The notes: generated by a model not told the origin, from the letters alone. DNA of 64,000 bases from Roseimicrobium gellanilyticum (GCF_003315205.1 NZ_QNRR01000002.1:908857-972856); one strand, 5' to 3'; numbered from the stretch's first letter, positions 8,856 through 18,944 are shown. Numbers and translations are program-made.

Positions 8856-9302
8856 ATGGAGTGTACCATCCGTCAGGCAAAATCAGAAGACGCAGCAGGC
8901 ATTGCGCATCTCATCAAAGTACTCGGCTACGGGTTGAAAGCCGATGACGTGCCCGCACGTCTGGAAGACTACGCCAACGACGCCAGCCGTGTATTTGTGG
9001 CCGTGCATGAATCAGGTGCGCTCGTGGGCTTTCTGAGTTTCCACGCCATTCCCCTCTTCCATGAGCCGGGTGCTTTGGGACGCATCACGGCGATGGCCAT
9101 TGATCCGGAGCACGAGCGCCAGGGCATCGGCACCGCGCTGGTGGGCGCTGCGGAGGAGTTTGCCCGCGTCTGCGACTGCCTTCGCGTGGAGGTGACCAGC
9201 GGAGATCGCCGGGAGAAGGATGCGCATGTCTTTTACGCAAAACTGGGTTATGCCTCCGACTGCCGCCGCTTCCTGAAGAGACTTGAGAAGACCCCATCAT
9301 GA
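8856..9302 (+). CDS. GNAT-family N-acetyltransferase
   Basis: The 148-aa product has the GNAT fold: N-terminal IRQAKSEDAAGIAHLIK, central beta-strand AMAIDPEHERQGIGTALV with the acetyl-CoA loop RQGIGTAL (about residues 88-95), and a C-terminal HVFYAKLGYA motif. The acceptor is unknown. Its stop overlaps the start of the next gene by four bases (ATGA), beginning a seven-gene same-strand run with almost no spacing. Confidence 0.9.
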   Translation: MECTIRQAKSEDAAGIAHLIKVLGYGLKADDVPARLEDYANDASRVFVAVHESGALVGFLSFHAIPLFHEPGALGRITAMAIDPEHERQGIGTALVGAAEEFARVCDCLRVEVTSGDRREKDAHVFYAKLGYASDCRRFLKRLEKTPS

Positions 9303-10000
9303 ACCTGATCATGTTCGACATCGATGGCACGCTCACCGCGAGTGACGTGATGGACGGCGAATGCTTTGTGCAGGCGGTGCGGGACGTATTTGGATTCGAA
9401 GACGTGAGTTCCGACTGGAGCCTCTACCGGCACTGCAGTGACTCGGGTGTGCTGGATGAGCTGTTCCACACACGCGTAGGGCGTGCCCCACAGCCCGATG
9501 AGGTTGCCGAGGTGCAGGCCCACTTTGTGAAACTGATGGAAGCTTCCATCGCCGCGCAGCCACTCAAGGCCATCCCAGGCGCGAAGGAACTGCTGGAGGT
9601 GCTGCTGACGGAGTCCCGTGTGGCCATCTCGCTGGCCAGTGGTGCGTGGGAATGCTCTGCACGACTGAAGCTGAGAAGCGCGGGGTTGGACTTCCCTCAC
9701 ATCCCCGGCGCCTTTGCCGATGATGCGCATGCCCGGGAGGACTTCATGCAGGCCTCGCTGCAGCGTGTCGCGCAGAAGCATGGCCGCGAGGAATTCGACT
9801 CCAGGGTCTACATTGGAGACGGAGTGTGGGATGTACGCGCCTCCCGCAATCTGGGCTTTGGATTCATCGGCATCGCCAGCGAGCAGTCACGCATCCAGCG
9901 GCTGCGGGATGAAGGGGCCAGCGTCATCTTCCCGGACTTCACGCAGAGAGATGCCTTCCGCGCAGCGCTGGAAACGGCCCGCGGGCAATCGAGGATGTGA
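9299..10000 (+). CDS. HAD-superfamily hydrolase (phosphatase-like)
   Basis: A 233-aa HAD hydrolase. Motif I MFDIDGTLT is at residues 5-13 (the first Asp is the nucleophile). A helical cap domain follows. A motif II-like LASGAWE and the C-terminal YIGDGVWDVRASRNLG (motif IV, GDxxxD) are present. The order is that of phosphoglycolate-phosphatase-like HADs; the substrate is unknown. It overlaps the previous gene by four bases, and the next gene starts 14 bases after its stop. Confidence 0.9.
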   Translation: MNLIMFDIDGTLTASDVMDGECFVQAVRDVFGFEDVSSDWSLYRHCSDSGVLDELFHTRVGRAPQPDEVAEVQAHFVKLMEASIAAQPLKAIPGAKELLEVLLTESRVAISLASGAWECSARLKLRSAGLDFPHIPGAFADDAHAREDFMQASLQRVAQKHGREEFDSRVYIGDGVWDVRASRNLGFGFIGIASEQSRIQRLRDEGASVIFPDFTQRDAFRAALETARGQSRM

Positions 10001-10013
10001 ACACGCTGCGCTT

Positions 10014-10466
10014 GTGAACGAGACATCCATCCTTCGCAAACTCCGGCCTGATGAGCTGCCGGCACTGCTGGAACTGTACCGGCATCTCCATGAGGACGAT
10101 GATTGGCTTCCGTCTCCAGCCGGCTATGAGCAGGTGTGGGAAAGCATCTGTGCGAATCCCCTGCTCCACTACTTTGGCGCGGAGGTGACCGGCAGACTTT
10201 TTGCCACCTGCACGCTGACCATCATCCCCAATCTCACTCGTGCGGCTCGGCCCTATGGCGTCGTGGAGAATGTGGTCACGCATCCGGATTTCAGGAAACG
10301 CGGCCTCGCAACTGCCCTGCTGAGGCACGCTCTTGATTTCGCCAGAAAGGAGAACTGCTACAAAGTGATGTTGTTCACCAGCCGCAAGGACGAAGCCACG
10401 CTCCGCTTCTATGAGCAGGCGGGATTTCAGTCAGGCGTGAAAACCGGGTTCGTGGCGAAGCTGTGA
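10014..10466 (+). CDS. GNAT-family N-acetyltransferase
   Basis: The GTG at 10014 is chosen because the upstream open frame only mirrors the HAD gene, and the GNAT fold begins at once (SILRKLRPDELPALLELYR). The 150-aa product contains VVENVVTHPDFRKRGLATAL, which carries the acetyl-CoA pyrophosphate-binding RKRGLA loop, and ends with ATLRFYEQAGF, the classic C-terminal GNAT signature. The acceptor is unknown. The stop shares a base with the next start (TGATG). Confidence 0.88.
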   Translation: MNETSILRKLRPDELPALLELYRHLHEDDDWLPSPAGYEQVWESICANPLLHYFGAEVTGRLFATCTLTIIPNLTRAARPYGVVENVVTHPDFRKRGLATALLRHALDFARKENCYKVMLFTSRKDEATLRFYEQAGFQSGVKTGFVAKL

Positions 10467-10978
10467 TGAGGGAATCAATTTCCAAGAACGTTGTTCAAAA
10501 GGCGTGCCCCTGTGTCTTGCGAAAGGGCCCTTCAGGTTACGAATTGCTGGTCTTTGAGCACCCACTGGCCGGCCGGCAGATTCCCAAAGGCACGATTGAA
10601 TCCGGGGAGGATCCCAGCCTCGCGGCCCTGAGGGAACTGGAGGAAGAGTCAGGCATCAAGGCGGCTGGCATCTTGAGCCGCATTGCGAAGATGGAGATTC
10701 TGCGTACGACGTCTCTGTATCCTCACAAGGAGGTCCCGCGACTAGAATCTTGGCATCTCTACCACCTGGAAGTGCCGCAGGAAGTGACTACGCGCGAGCA
10801 CTGGGTTCACGCGGCGGAAGGCAGCGCAGATGAGCAGGGCCTGCCGTTTGCCTACTTCTGGTTTCCCATCGAATCCTCCTTCGAGAGCTTCGAGCATTAC
10901 TGGCATGAGGTATTGCTGGCCGTGCAGAAGTACTGCGCAGGCCTGTCGTTGTCGCAGTCACCCACGGATGCATCATGA
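10466..10978 (+). CDS. NUDIX hydrolase
   Basis: The complete Nudix box is visible at about residues 42-64 (GTIESGED, then REL-EEESGI, fitting Gx5Ex7REUxEExGU). The enzyme therefore probably hydrolyses a nucleoside-diphosphate-linked substrate. It is 170 aa from ATG 10466; a GTG three bases earlier is possible. The start overlaps the previous gene's stop by one base and the end overlaps the following HAD start by four bases, showing one transcription unit. Confidence 0.9.
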   Translation: MRESISKNVVQKACPCVLRKGPSGYELLVFEHPLAGRQIPKGTIESGEDPSLAALRELEEESGIKAAGILSRIAKMEILRTTSLYPHKEVPRLESWHLYHLEVPQEVTTREHWVHAAEGSADEQGLPFAYFWFPIESSFESFEHYWHEVLLAVQKYCAGLSLSQSPTDAS

Positions 10979-11643
10979 TTCGCGCTGTCTTCTTTGATCT
11001 GGATCGCACCCTGTTGGATCGTGACACCTCATTCGCAGCGTTTGCCTCAGCGCAGCACGGCCGGTTTGCGCACCGGATGCCGGGGATCGATGTGCGGACT
11101 TATGTGGACCGTCTCGTCTCGCTGGATGCGCTCGGCTCGGTGTGGAAGGATGTTGTGTACCAGCGGCTCATCCCCGATCTTGGCATCGCAGGTGTCGAAT
11201 GGGAGGAGTTGTTTGCAGACTTCGATGCGCACATCGCGGAGCACTATGTCCCTTTCCCCGCCCTGAGCGAGGTGCTCGCAGCGCTCTCCAGGGAATACGC
11301 ACTGGGCATCATCACCAATGGCAAAGGTGAATTCCAGCAGCGCACGATTCGTGCGCTGGGCATCGGCCACTACTTTCAGACCCTCTTGATTTCAGAGATG
11401 GAAGGCGTGCGGAAGCCGGAGGCTGAGATCTTCCACCGCGCTGTCGCCCATCTTGGATGCAGGCCTTCGGAGGCCGTGTACGTGGGAGACAATCCTGAAG
11501 CAGACGTGCGGGCCGCCCGTGCCGCGGGATGGAAAGCCATCTGGAAACGCAACGCCGCCTTTGCCGAGCCTGGGGCCGATGGCATCATTGATCGTCTTGA
11601 GGAGCTTCCTTCCTTGCTGAAGACACTGGACTCGCGAAGGTGA
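10975..11643 (+). CDS. HAD-superfamily hydrolase (YjjG/PGP-like)
   Basis: A 222-aa HAD phosphatase. Motif I FFDLDRTLLD is at residues 6-15. LGIITNGKGE near 108 is motif II, the lysine in RKPEAEIF is motif III, and YVGDNPEADVRAARAAGW is motif IV. The architecture matches nucleotidase/phosphoglycolate-phosphatase-type HADs. The substrate is unknown. It overlaps the upstream NUDIX gene by four bases and a second NUDIX gene starts eight bases after it, so two HAD/NUDIX pairs sit next to one another. Confidence 0.9.
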   Translation: MIRAVFFDLDRTLLDRDTSFAAFASAQHGRFAHRMPGIDVRTYVDRLVSLDALGSVWKDVVYQRLIPDLGIAGVEWEELFADFDAHIAEHYVPFPALSEVLAALSREYALGIITNGKGEFQQRTIRALGIGHYFQTLLISEMEGVRKPEAEIFHRAVAHLGCRPSEAVYVGDNPEADVRAARAAGWKAIWKRNAAFAEPGADGIIDRLEELPSLLKTLDSRR

Positions 11644-11650
11644 GATACCC

Positions 11651-12115
11651 ATGAAGCATCGCATCCGTGCCGCCGCCCTCGTTGTGCAGGAAGACAGCAT
11701 CCTGCTGGTACAGCATGTGTATCCGGACACGGGTGAATCCTTCTGGGTGCCACCGGGTGGAGGGATGGAGGATGTGGATGACTCCATCTTCGGGTGCGCC
11801 ACCCGTGAGGTTTTTGAGGAGACCGGTATCACCGTGACGCTTTCGCGCATCGCCTATATCCGCGAGTTCTCCGAACCGGCGACCGATACCATGCACATGG
11901 AAATCTTCCTCTATGCCGAATCTGCTGAAGGCAGCGTCACCATTGAGCATTTGCCTCCCGGTCAGCCCGATTCGGACATGATCAAGGAATCACGCTTCGT
12001 CAGGCGCGAGGAACTCGCTGCGCTCACGGTGTATCCGGCCGAGCTGAAAGATGTGTTTTGGGAACATCATGCGAAGGGTTTCCCGGAGACGCACTATCTC
12101 GGTCGCACCCACTGA
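11651..12115 (+). CDS. NUDIX hydrolase
   Basis: A 154-aa NUDIX protein with IRAAALVVQEDSILLVQ at the start and the Nudix box at about residues 37-60 (GGGMEDVDD then REVFEETGI). Compared with the consensus, the first Glu of the box is Asp; the metal-binding REVxEE core is intact, so activity is likely. The substrate is unknown. It follows the HAD gene by seven bases. Confidence 0.9.
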   Translation: MKHRIRAAALVVQEDSILLVQHVYPDTGESFWVPPGGGMEDVDDSIFGCATREVFEETGITVTLSRIAYIREFSEPATDTMHMEIFLYAESAEGSVTIEHLPPGQPDSDMIKESRFVRREELAALTVYPAELKDVFWEHHAKGFPETHYLGRTH

Positions 12116-12128
12116 CCAGGCCCCGATC

Positions 12129-12653
12129 ATGAAGCTCCTGCTCTTTGGTCAAATCGGCTCAGGGAAATCTTATGTGGGAGAACTCTTCCAGCGCAAATTT
12201 GAGATTCCTTATCACGATGCGGACCGGGACCTGCCTGAGGAGATGAAGGAGGCCATCCGCAACCACCAGCCGATCACCGAGGAGATGCGGGATGACTTTG
12301 TGGAAAGGATCATCGGACGCATGCATGAGCTATCGCAGCTGCATGCGCAGTTCTGCATCGCACAGGCTCTCTTCAAGAACCGGCATCGGCTGCGGATACT
12401 GGAGGCCTTCCCGGACCTGCAAATGGTCTGGGTCCGTAGCAACGACATACTCATCCATACGCGACTGCATGAGCGTACCGGGCACGTTGCCAGCCAGTAC
12501 TACGCGCAGATGGTGAACCCAAACTTCGAGGAACCCGCCCATGCTCATCAGGTGATTGAAAACACCGGTGATGAAACATGGGTCCACCACCAGATGCTCT
12601 CCGTGCTCACAAACAGTGGCGTACGGAGCGGGGGTGACTGCCGCCGCCTCTGA
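12129..12653 (+). CDS. P-loop kinase-like protein
   Basis: The ATG at 12129 is preferred because the P-loop GQIGSGKSYVG then lies at residues 6-16 of a 174-aa protein. YHDADRDLPEEMKEAI resembles the acceptor-binding part of gluconokinase/shikimate-kinase-like enzymes, and VWVRSNDILIHTRLHERTG a lid region. It is probably a small-molecule kinase; the substrate is unknown. It starts 13 bases after the NUDIX stop, at the end of the compact run. GmhA follows after a 130-base gap. Confidence 0.85.
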   Translation: MKLLLFGQIGSGKSYVGELFQRKFEIPYHDADRDLPEEMKEAIRNHQPITEEMRDDFVERIIGRMHELSQLHAQFCIAQALFKNRHRLRILEAFPDLQMVWVRSNDILIHTRLHERTGHVASQYYAQMVNPNFEEPAHAHQVIENTGDETWVHHQMLSVLTNSGVRSGGDCRRL

Positions 12654-12782
12654 AATCATTCCGCGTTCGTCTCCTCGACCTTGATAGCAGTCTGGTGAAT
12701 TCCACCGCCGTGAAGGTCCAGATCATGACAACCCCGAGCCAGTGGTACGCTCTGCCTCAGGAAGAAGTGTTCGTTGCGTGTC

Positions 12783-13433
12783 ATGCCGCAACTTGACGTC
12801 CCCGTCACGACGCCCTACCAGAGACGCATCTTGATTGCGCACATTCAATCCAGTCTTCGTGAGGCGCAGGATGCCCTCACCCAATTGCTCTCCAACGAGC
12901 AGACCCTTTCGGAAATCGAGCGTGCCGCGACCCTGCTCATTGCCACCTTTGAAAAGCGTGGCCGCGTCTACTCCTGTGGCAACGGTGGCTCCATGTGCGA
13001 TGCCATGCACTTCGCTGAGGAACTCACCGGTCGGTATCGCCATGACCGCGCTGCCTTGGGCGCCACCGCCATCAGCGATGCGGGCCACCTCACCTGTGTC
13101 AGCAATGACATGGGATACGAGCGGGTTTTCTCACGCTATGTGGAAGCACATGGCCGCGAGGGTGATTGCCTCGTGGCGTTGAGCACCAGTGGCACCAGCG
13201 AGAACATCATTCAGGCAGCGATTCAGGCAAAGTTCATCGGAATGTCCGTGATCGTCCTCTCGGGAAAACGCAGTGAGGAACTGGCACACTTGAGCGATGT
13301 CTACCTCTGTACTCCCGGCGGTCAGTATGCTGACCGCGTACAGGAGCTGCACATCAAAGTCCTGCACATTTTGATCGAGCTGGTCGAGCGGCACTTCTTT
13401 CCGCAAAACTACTCCCGTTCACAGGGCTCCTGA
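12783..13433 (+). CDS. gmhA: Phosphoheptose (sedoheptulose-7-phosphate) isomerase
   Basis: GmhA converts sedoheptulose 7-phosphate to D-glycero-D-manno-heptose 7-phosphate for lipopolysaccharide core heptose. The SIS-domain signature is very close to the family: SCGNGGSMCDAMHFAEELTG, then STSGTSENII, and YADRVQELHIKVLHILIELVE at the C-terminus. The 216-aa length is slightly longer than usual because of an N-terminal extension. A TTG at 12774 is an alternative start. Whether the upstream kinase and HAD genes take part in heptose metabolism is open; neither HAD looks like GmhB. Confidence 0.95.
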   Translation: MPQLDVPVTTPYQRRILIAHIQSSLREAQDALTQLLSNEQTLSEIERAATLLIATFEKRGRVYSCGNGGSMCDAMHFAEELTGRYRHDRAALGATAISDAGHLTCVSNDMGYERVFSRYVEAHGREGDCLVALSTSGTSENIIQAAIQAKFIGMSVIVLSGKRSEELAHLSDVYLCTPGGQYADRVQELHIKVLHILIELVERHFFPQNYSRSQGS

Positions 13434-13475
13434 GCGCATGTTTTTGGCAATGCCATTACGCCTGCCTTTCCAAAG

Positions 13476-13940
13476 ATGAACGACCACAGCGCAACGCCCT
13501 CCCCCTCGCCTGCCCGCGTCAAACGCCGCCTCGGTTTTCATTTCGCTCTCGCGGGGCTCATCATTGGCTTCCTGGGCCTTGGCATCGCAGCCTACCGGAT
13601 GTCAGTGGAGTCCGAAGCACCGCCACCGCCCAAGAGTGAAAAAATCGCGGAAGTGCTGTCCAACACTATCAAAAAGACGGCTGAGAAGCTGACGGGGAAG
13701 AAGGGCCAAACGGAAGCTGCACCTGAATGGACGGCCTCCCGCAAGATGGGACTCGCAGCCTCCATCTGCGGATTCCTCGGCGTGGTGCTGGGTTGCCTGT
13801 CGTGGCTGAAAGGCGAGCGCTACCGGTGGACCTGGGCATCACTCGCGGTCGGCATCGCCGCACTGGCATGGTCCCACGTGGTGGTGGCGGTAGCAATTGC
13901 AGTAGCCGTAGCAGTGTTTCTGATGCTGTTGGGCTCCTAG
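13476..13940 (+). CDS. Hypothetical membrane protein, 154 aa
   Basis: No family is recognised. A first membrane segment lies at about residues 22-41 (FALAGLIIGFLGLGIAAY). A proline/lysine-rich soluble linker follows (PPPPKSEK... KKTAEKLTGKK). Two or three closely spaced C-terminal membrane segments run from about residue 88 to the end (LAASICGFLGVVLGCLSW and a valine/alanine-rich stretch). It is probably an inner-membrane protein. Confidence 0.7.
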   Translation: MNDHSATPSPSPARVKRRLGFHFALAGLIIGFLGLGIAAYRMSVESEAPPPPKSEKIAEVLSNTIKKTAEKLTGKKGQTEAAPEWTASRKMGLAASICGFLGVVLGCLSWLKGERYRWTWASLAVGIAALAWSHVVVAVAIAVAVAVFLMLLGS

Positions 13941-14005
13941 CCTGCTGCCGCATGATGTCTCCGGCAGGGGTCATCGAAGTGCCCCCTTGCACGGGCGAGT
14001 CTGCA

Positions 14006-14218
14006 CTACACGCTGACCTTCACTTTCGGAGCATCCTGCTTCACGGATTCCTCGGTTTTCTTGCCCAGAGACTCCCGCACGGACACATTCTTTTTGAGGC
14101 CATCGAGTTCCTGCGTGTGCTGATCAAACTCGGTTCTCTGCTGTTTGGTTGCCTTGACCGTCGTTTCCGCGTCCACCTTCTCGATGGCCACCTCCTCAAG
14201 GCGCTTTCGCCAACCCAT
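14006..14218 (-). CDS. Small charged hypothetical protein, 70 aa
   Basis: The product is highly charged and helical (KRLEEVAIEKVDAETTVKAT), with a coiled-coil character, and ends KVKVSV. No family is recognised. A CGGAG sequence about a dozen bases upstream of the ATG is only a weak ribosome-binding site. The frame stays open a few codons further upstream without a better start. It may be real but is short. Confidence 0.4.
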   Translation of the reverse strand: MGWRKRLEEVAIEKVDAETTVKATKQQRTEFDQHTQELDGLKKNVSVRESLGKKTEESVKQDAPKVKVSV

Positions 14219-14412
14219 CGCGAAGGTTACGGCTCCGGTGAGTTTATTTTTAGCACAGGTTCATTTCTTCTCCAGAATCCCGTCCAAAGCTAAAATGCGG
14301 GACGGGAAGGGTCTGGACCCCGGTTCGAAGGGGCCCTTGCCGCCTCAGAATCCCCCTTGCGCCCGCCCTCTTTCTCTGGCATGAAGACCGCCCGCTTTTT
14401 CACCTCAATTCC

Positions 14413-16236
<1,824 letters not shown>

Positions 16237-16302
16237 GGAGGTTAGACCTCTGGTCTGACAGTGGACGTTGGGCCTCCGGCCTGACGTCTGGCCGTCGCTC
16301 GG

Positions 16303-16677
16303 TCAGAAGGCTGCAAAGTCATCTGTGAACGAAAGCACCGTGCATTCCGTCAACTCACTCAGCGCTCTCTTTTGACCATCAGTCAGAGCGTTGTGAACCA
16401 GCAGGACTTCCGCCTCGCTAGCGTTGATCTGAGAGACCAACTCCTCCACTTTTCCGGTACTGAAGAGTGTGCGCTGACTTAGCGGCCGGTCCATGCGACT
16501 CGCCCCTCCTGGCGTCTTCGAGCGGGAAACTCCCCTGCGCTGCAGGAGCCGACCAACTGTCAATCCCCCCAACTGCCGGACCGCAGATTCCATTTTCTCC
16601 AGGATTCGTTCGGGGGTCTCATGCCGTGCGGACAAGAGAGCACAAACGAAACATCTCTTGTTTCGAATCGCTTTCAC
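16303..16677 (-). CDS. Free-standing HflX N-terminal-like domain
   Basis: The 124-aa product resembles only the N-terminal domain of the ribosome-associated GTPase HflX. GRLLQRRGV is followed by FSTGKVEELV (family pattern: G-x-GKxxEL) and VLLVHNALTDGQKRALSEL (family pattern: neL-x-x-Q-x-R-x-L). There is no GTPase domain, and only 66 bases separate its stop from aspS, so no remnant is hidden. It starts with GTG at 16677, overlapping the upstream HAD stop by four bases (GTGA), which implies translational coupling. It could be a decayed HflX or a stand-alone ribosome- or nucleotide-binding module. Confidence 0.65.
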   Translation of the reverse strand: MKAIRNKRCFVCALLSARHETPERILEKMESAVRQLGGLTVGRLLQRRGVSRSKTPGGASRMDRPLSQRTLFSTGKVEELVSQINASEAEVLLVHNALTDGQKRALSELTECTVLSFTDDFAAF

Positions 16678-16988
16678 GGCATGAGGTAATCGTTCAGCGT
16701 CCGCCCAGCGCAGGTGGACGGATGAAACGTCGTGCAGAACACCCAGTCCTGCATTTCCTGATCATCAATCATGACTCTCGGCTTCGGCAAGAAGGCCACG
16801 AAGCACTCCTCGATCCCAAGCTCTATCGCAGTTTGCCTGCAGTAGTCCGCTCCGCCCGCACTCCACAGGTAGAGCTGTGCTCCGTCGACCTTGAGCTGCC
16901 GAACGTGCTCAATCACGTCCGTCATCGGGATGCGCGTGGTTCCGACGGTTGTCACCAGCGTGCCGTCGACGTCGATGAAGAAGATCAT
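16674..16988 (-). CDS. Small HAD-like hydrolase
   Basis: A 104-aa minimal HAD protein. FFIDVDGTLV at the N-terminus is motif I, YLWSAGGADYC fits motif II, and PKPRVMIDDQE fits motifs III/IV. There is no cap domain, so a macromolecular or otherwise accessible substrate is possible. ATG 16988 is chosen because it places the first strand at the start; an upstream ATG at 17027 adds 13 poorly conserved residues. It is coupled to the HflX-like domain gene by a four-base overlap. Confidence 0.75.
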   Translation of the reverse strand: MIFFIDVDGTLVTTVGTTRIPMTDVIEHVRQLKVDGAQLYLWSAGGADYCRQTAIELGIEECFVAFLPKPRVMIDDQEMQDWVFCTTFHPSTCAGRTLNDYLMP

Positions 16989-17169
16989 GGAGTCGCCATA
17001 CAGGGGAATGCAGGAGCCGTCCAGCATATGCCCGTCCGCCCAATCCCATCCCCTCTCCGTGCCTGGATTTGGCTTGCGTCTTCCGGAGGAATTTTAGACG
17101 ATGACCTTGCCCACCGTGTCCGGATTCATTTCGGGAGACGCTCTCCGTAACATCAGCTTCGCCTGACCT

Positions 17170-17394
17170 ATGACCACCTCTGAAAGAAAACAGATGCTGA
17201 AGCGGAATACCATCCTGTGGCTCGTGGCCATGGTCGCGCCGGGCATCTTCCACATAGCTCTCGGCTCGACTCGATTCCCTTGGCCCATCATCATCCCTCT
17301 CCTGCTGTTGGGGTGCCTCCTGTCCTCAAATAACATGCTCTCCAAAGCAATGGGCAGTCCATCAGACACTCCTGCGGGAACGAACCAACCCTGA
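17170..17394 (+). CDS. Small membrane protein, 74 aa
   Basis: Two hydrophobic segments are visible (ILWLVAMVAPGIFHIALG and PIIIPLLLLGCLLS), with a charged N-terminus and a polar C-terminus. No family is recognised. It is probably an inner-membrane protein of unknown role. Confidence 0.55.
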   Translation: MTTSERKQMLKRNTILWLVAMVAPGIFHIALGSTRFPWPIIIPLLLLGCLLSSNNMLSKAMGSPSDTPAGTNQP

Positions 17395-17469
17395 GGACGG
17401 AGTATAAGGTCATGGATGCCTCCGTTCCGTACACGGGAATTTCAGTGCGGTGCGGCCAGTGCGCCATGT

Positions 17470-17778
17470 TCATGGCGACTTCTTCTCCAGCATCCGCCAG
17501 CACCAGTCCGAATATCCCTCCAGGGGAATCCGCAAGGGCGTATTGTACGTCAGCCAGTGATAGGGTCTTCTGTAGGCTTGTAGCCACCCAGGCGGCATCT
17601 CGTTGAGCATCCATCCGTCCGCCACGAATGCAGTCCCCTTAAACGTACTCCTGGTCACCCACTGCGGCTCAAGCATGATCCCGCTCACTACCGGTACACT
17701 CAGGAGATAAAGAAAAGGCACCGACAGGACCGCAAGACTCCAGCAGGTCACAGACGGTTTGCTGGACGAGGAGGACAT
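17470..17778 (-). CDS. Small membrane protein, paralogous family member B
   Basis: A 102-aa protein starting MSSSSSKPS, with one membrane segment (LAVLSVPFLYLLSVPVVSGI). The tail motifs are PGWLQAYRRPYHWL, NTPLRIPL and YSDWCW. These match, in the same order, the small proteins at 8441, 18633 and 21577. Function unknown. Confidence 0.68.
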   Translation of the reverse strand: MSSSSSKPSVTCWSLAVLSVPFLYLLSVPVVSGIMLEPQWVTRSTFKGTAFVADGWMLNEMPPGWLQAYRRPYHWLTYNTPLRIPLEGYSDWCWRMLEKKSP

Positions 17779-17961
17779 GCGTGGATGCTGCTTACTATTG
17801 TTCCAGCATGCAACCACGGCAAGCTTCCGTGCTTACATGCATGCATAGCCTGTCGAAGCTATTTAATATCCATTTATCCACCTATCAGAGTTCACCTCAA
17901 GACGAAATAGTTTCATGACCCGCTTGCGCGGGAAGCGGTGCGTGCCTACGATCCGTGCTGC

Positions 17962-17985
17962 TGTGCATACACGGTTGTATGCACA
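17962..17985. repeat. Perfect 9-bp inverted repeat upstream of the DUF2726-like gene
   Basis: TGTGCATAC and GTATGCACA are perfect inverted copies separated by six bases, about 60 bases before the ATG at 18044. The symmetry and spacing suit a dimeric regulator site better than a terminator, since no T-run follows on either strand. Confidence 0.4.
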
Positions 17986-18043
17986 CAAAAACTTCCTGGT
18001 CTAGTTCAGCTGCCCAACCATCTTCTTCCAACCGGGCCCTCAT

Positions 18044-18604
18044 ATGGAATTGTGGCAAGCACTCTCAGTCCTTGGAGCATTGGCCCTTATAGGGCTCCTG
18101 TTTCTGCTGGTTCGTAAAGTTCCCGGCATGGCAAAGCGCAATCAGGATTCCAGTGCTCCCGTCGTGAGCGCCTCCACGTCGAAGGGCGTGACCGTAGATT
18201 ACCGCTCGAAGGTCTACCTGATGTCCAAGACGGAGCGCTCGTTCTTTGGAACCCTGCAGGAGCAGATGGATGGCAAATTCGTCGTCTTCTCCAAGGTACG
18301 CCTTGCGGATATCGTGAAGCCCGTGTCCGTCGATGGCCCTTCCTGGTGGACCGCCTTTCACCAGCTTTCCTCGAAGCACATCGATTTCGTGATCTGCGAT
18401 CCGGCCAGCCTCGCCCTGGTGTGCTGCATTGAGCTGGATGACGCTTCCCATGAACGGGATGACCGCAAGGGACGCGATGGCTTTGTAGACGCCACCTTGG
18501 CGGCCGCAGGCATTCCGTTCCTCCGTTTTGCGGCGTCCAAGGGCATCAACTCCCATGAAATTCGGGAGAAGTTCTGGCTCACGATTGGAGCCCATGTGCC
18601 CTGA
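18044..18604 (+). CDS. Membrane-anchored DUF2726 protein
   Basis: The 186-aa product has an N-terminal membrane anchor (residues 7-25, LSVLGALALIGLLFLLV) followed by a DUF2726-type domain. The domain shows MSKTERSFFGTL, FSKVRLADIV, HIDFVICDPASL, CIELDDASHE and AAGIPFLRF. DUF2726 is thought to have a restriction-endonuclease-like fold, often found next to DNA-processing domains, but its activity is not established. It probably faces the cytoplasm. Confidence 0.8.
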   Translation: MELWQALSVLGALALIGLLFLLVRKVPGMAKRNQDSSAPVVSASTSKGVTVDYRSKVYLMSKTERSFFGTLQEQMDGKFVVFSKVRLADIVKPVSVDGPSWWTAFHQLSSKHIDFVICDPASLALVCCIELDDASHERDDRKGRDGFVDATLAAAGIPFLRFAASKGINSHEIREKFWLTIGAHVP

Positions 18605-18632
18605 GGCAGGTGCAGGCCCATCACTCCCAAAC

Positions 18633-18944
18633 TCACGGGGCAATCGGCAGGATGGGTGGCGGCTTCAAAGGGATGCCGCCGCTTGAGCTACGACCCATGT
18701 CTTTGATGTCTTCCTCGGCCTGTGCCAGGTATCCCTTGCACCACCGGAAATACGAGTCCGAAATTTTCTGCACTGGCTTGGGCGAGTTTTCATAGGCCCA
18801 GAGATAAGGGCTGCCGTAGCTGCGCAGCCAGCTGGGCACCATGATCTGGCCCCCGCTTCCACGGGAGAAATACGCGACAAGCGGATTCACGCTCAGCGCG
18901 TACAGGCCAATCAGAATCAATACCGGCAGAACCCACCTCGGCAT
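18633..18944 (-). CDS. Small membrane protein, paralogous family member C
   Basis: A 103-aa protein with one membrane segment (VLPVLILIGLYALSVNPLV). The tail motifs are PSWLRSYGSPYLWAYENSP, YFRWCKGYL and a proline-rich end. It belongs with the proteins at 8441, 17470 and 21577. Function unknown. Confidence 0.68.
   Translation of the reverse strand: MPRWVLPVLILIGLYALSVNPLVAYFSRGSGGQIMVPSWLRSYGSPYLWAYENSPKPVQKISDSYFRWCKGYLAQAEEDIKDMGRSSSGGIPLKPPPILPIAP

Noticed and set aside
8856-12653. Integron cassette array as an explanation for the row of small enzyme genes
   Set aside because: The genes overlap or touch, leaving no room for attC-like sites, and no integrase is present.
14310-14335. CCCCGGTTCGAAGGGG resembles a tRNA T-arm
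   Set aside because: No matching acceptor, D-arm or anticodon arm could be laid out around it.
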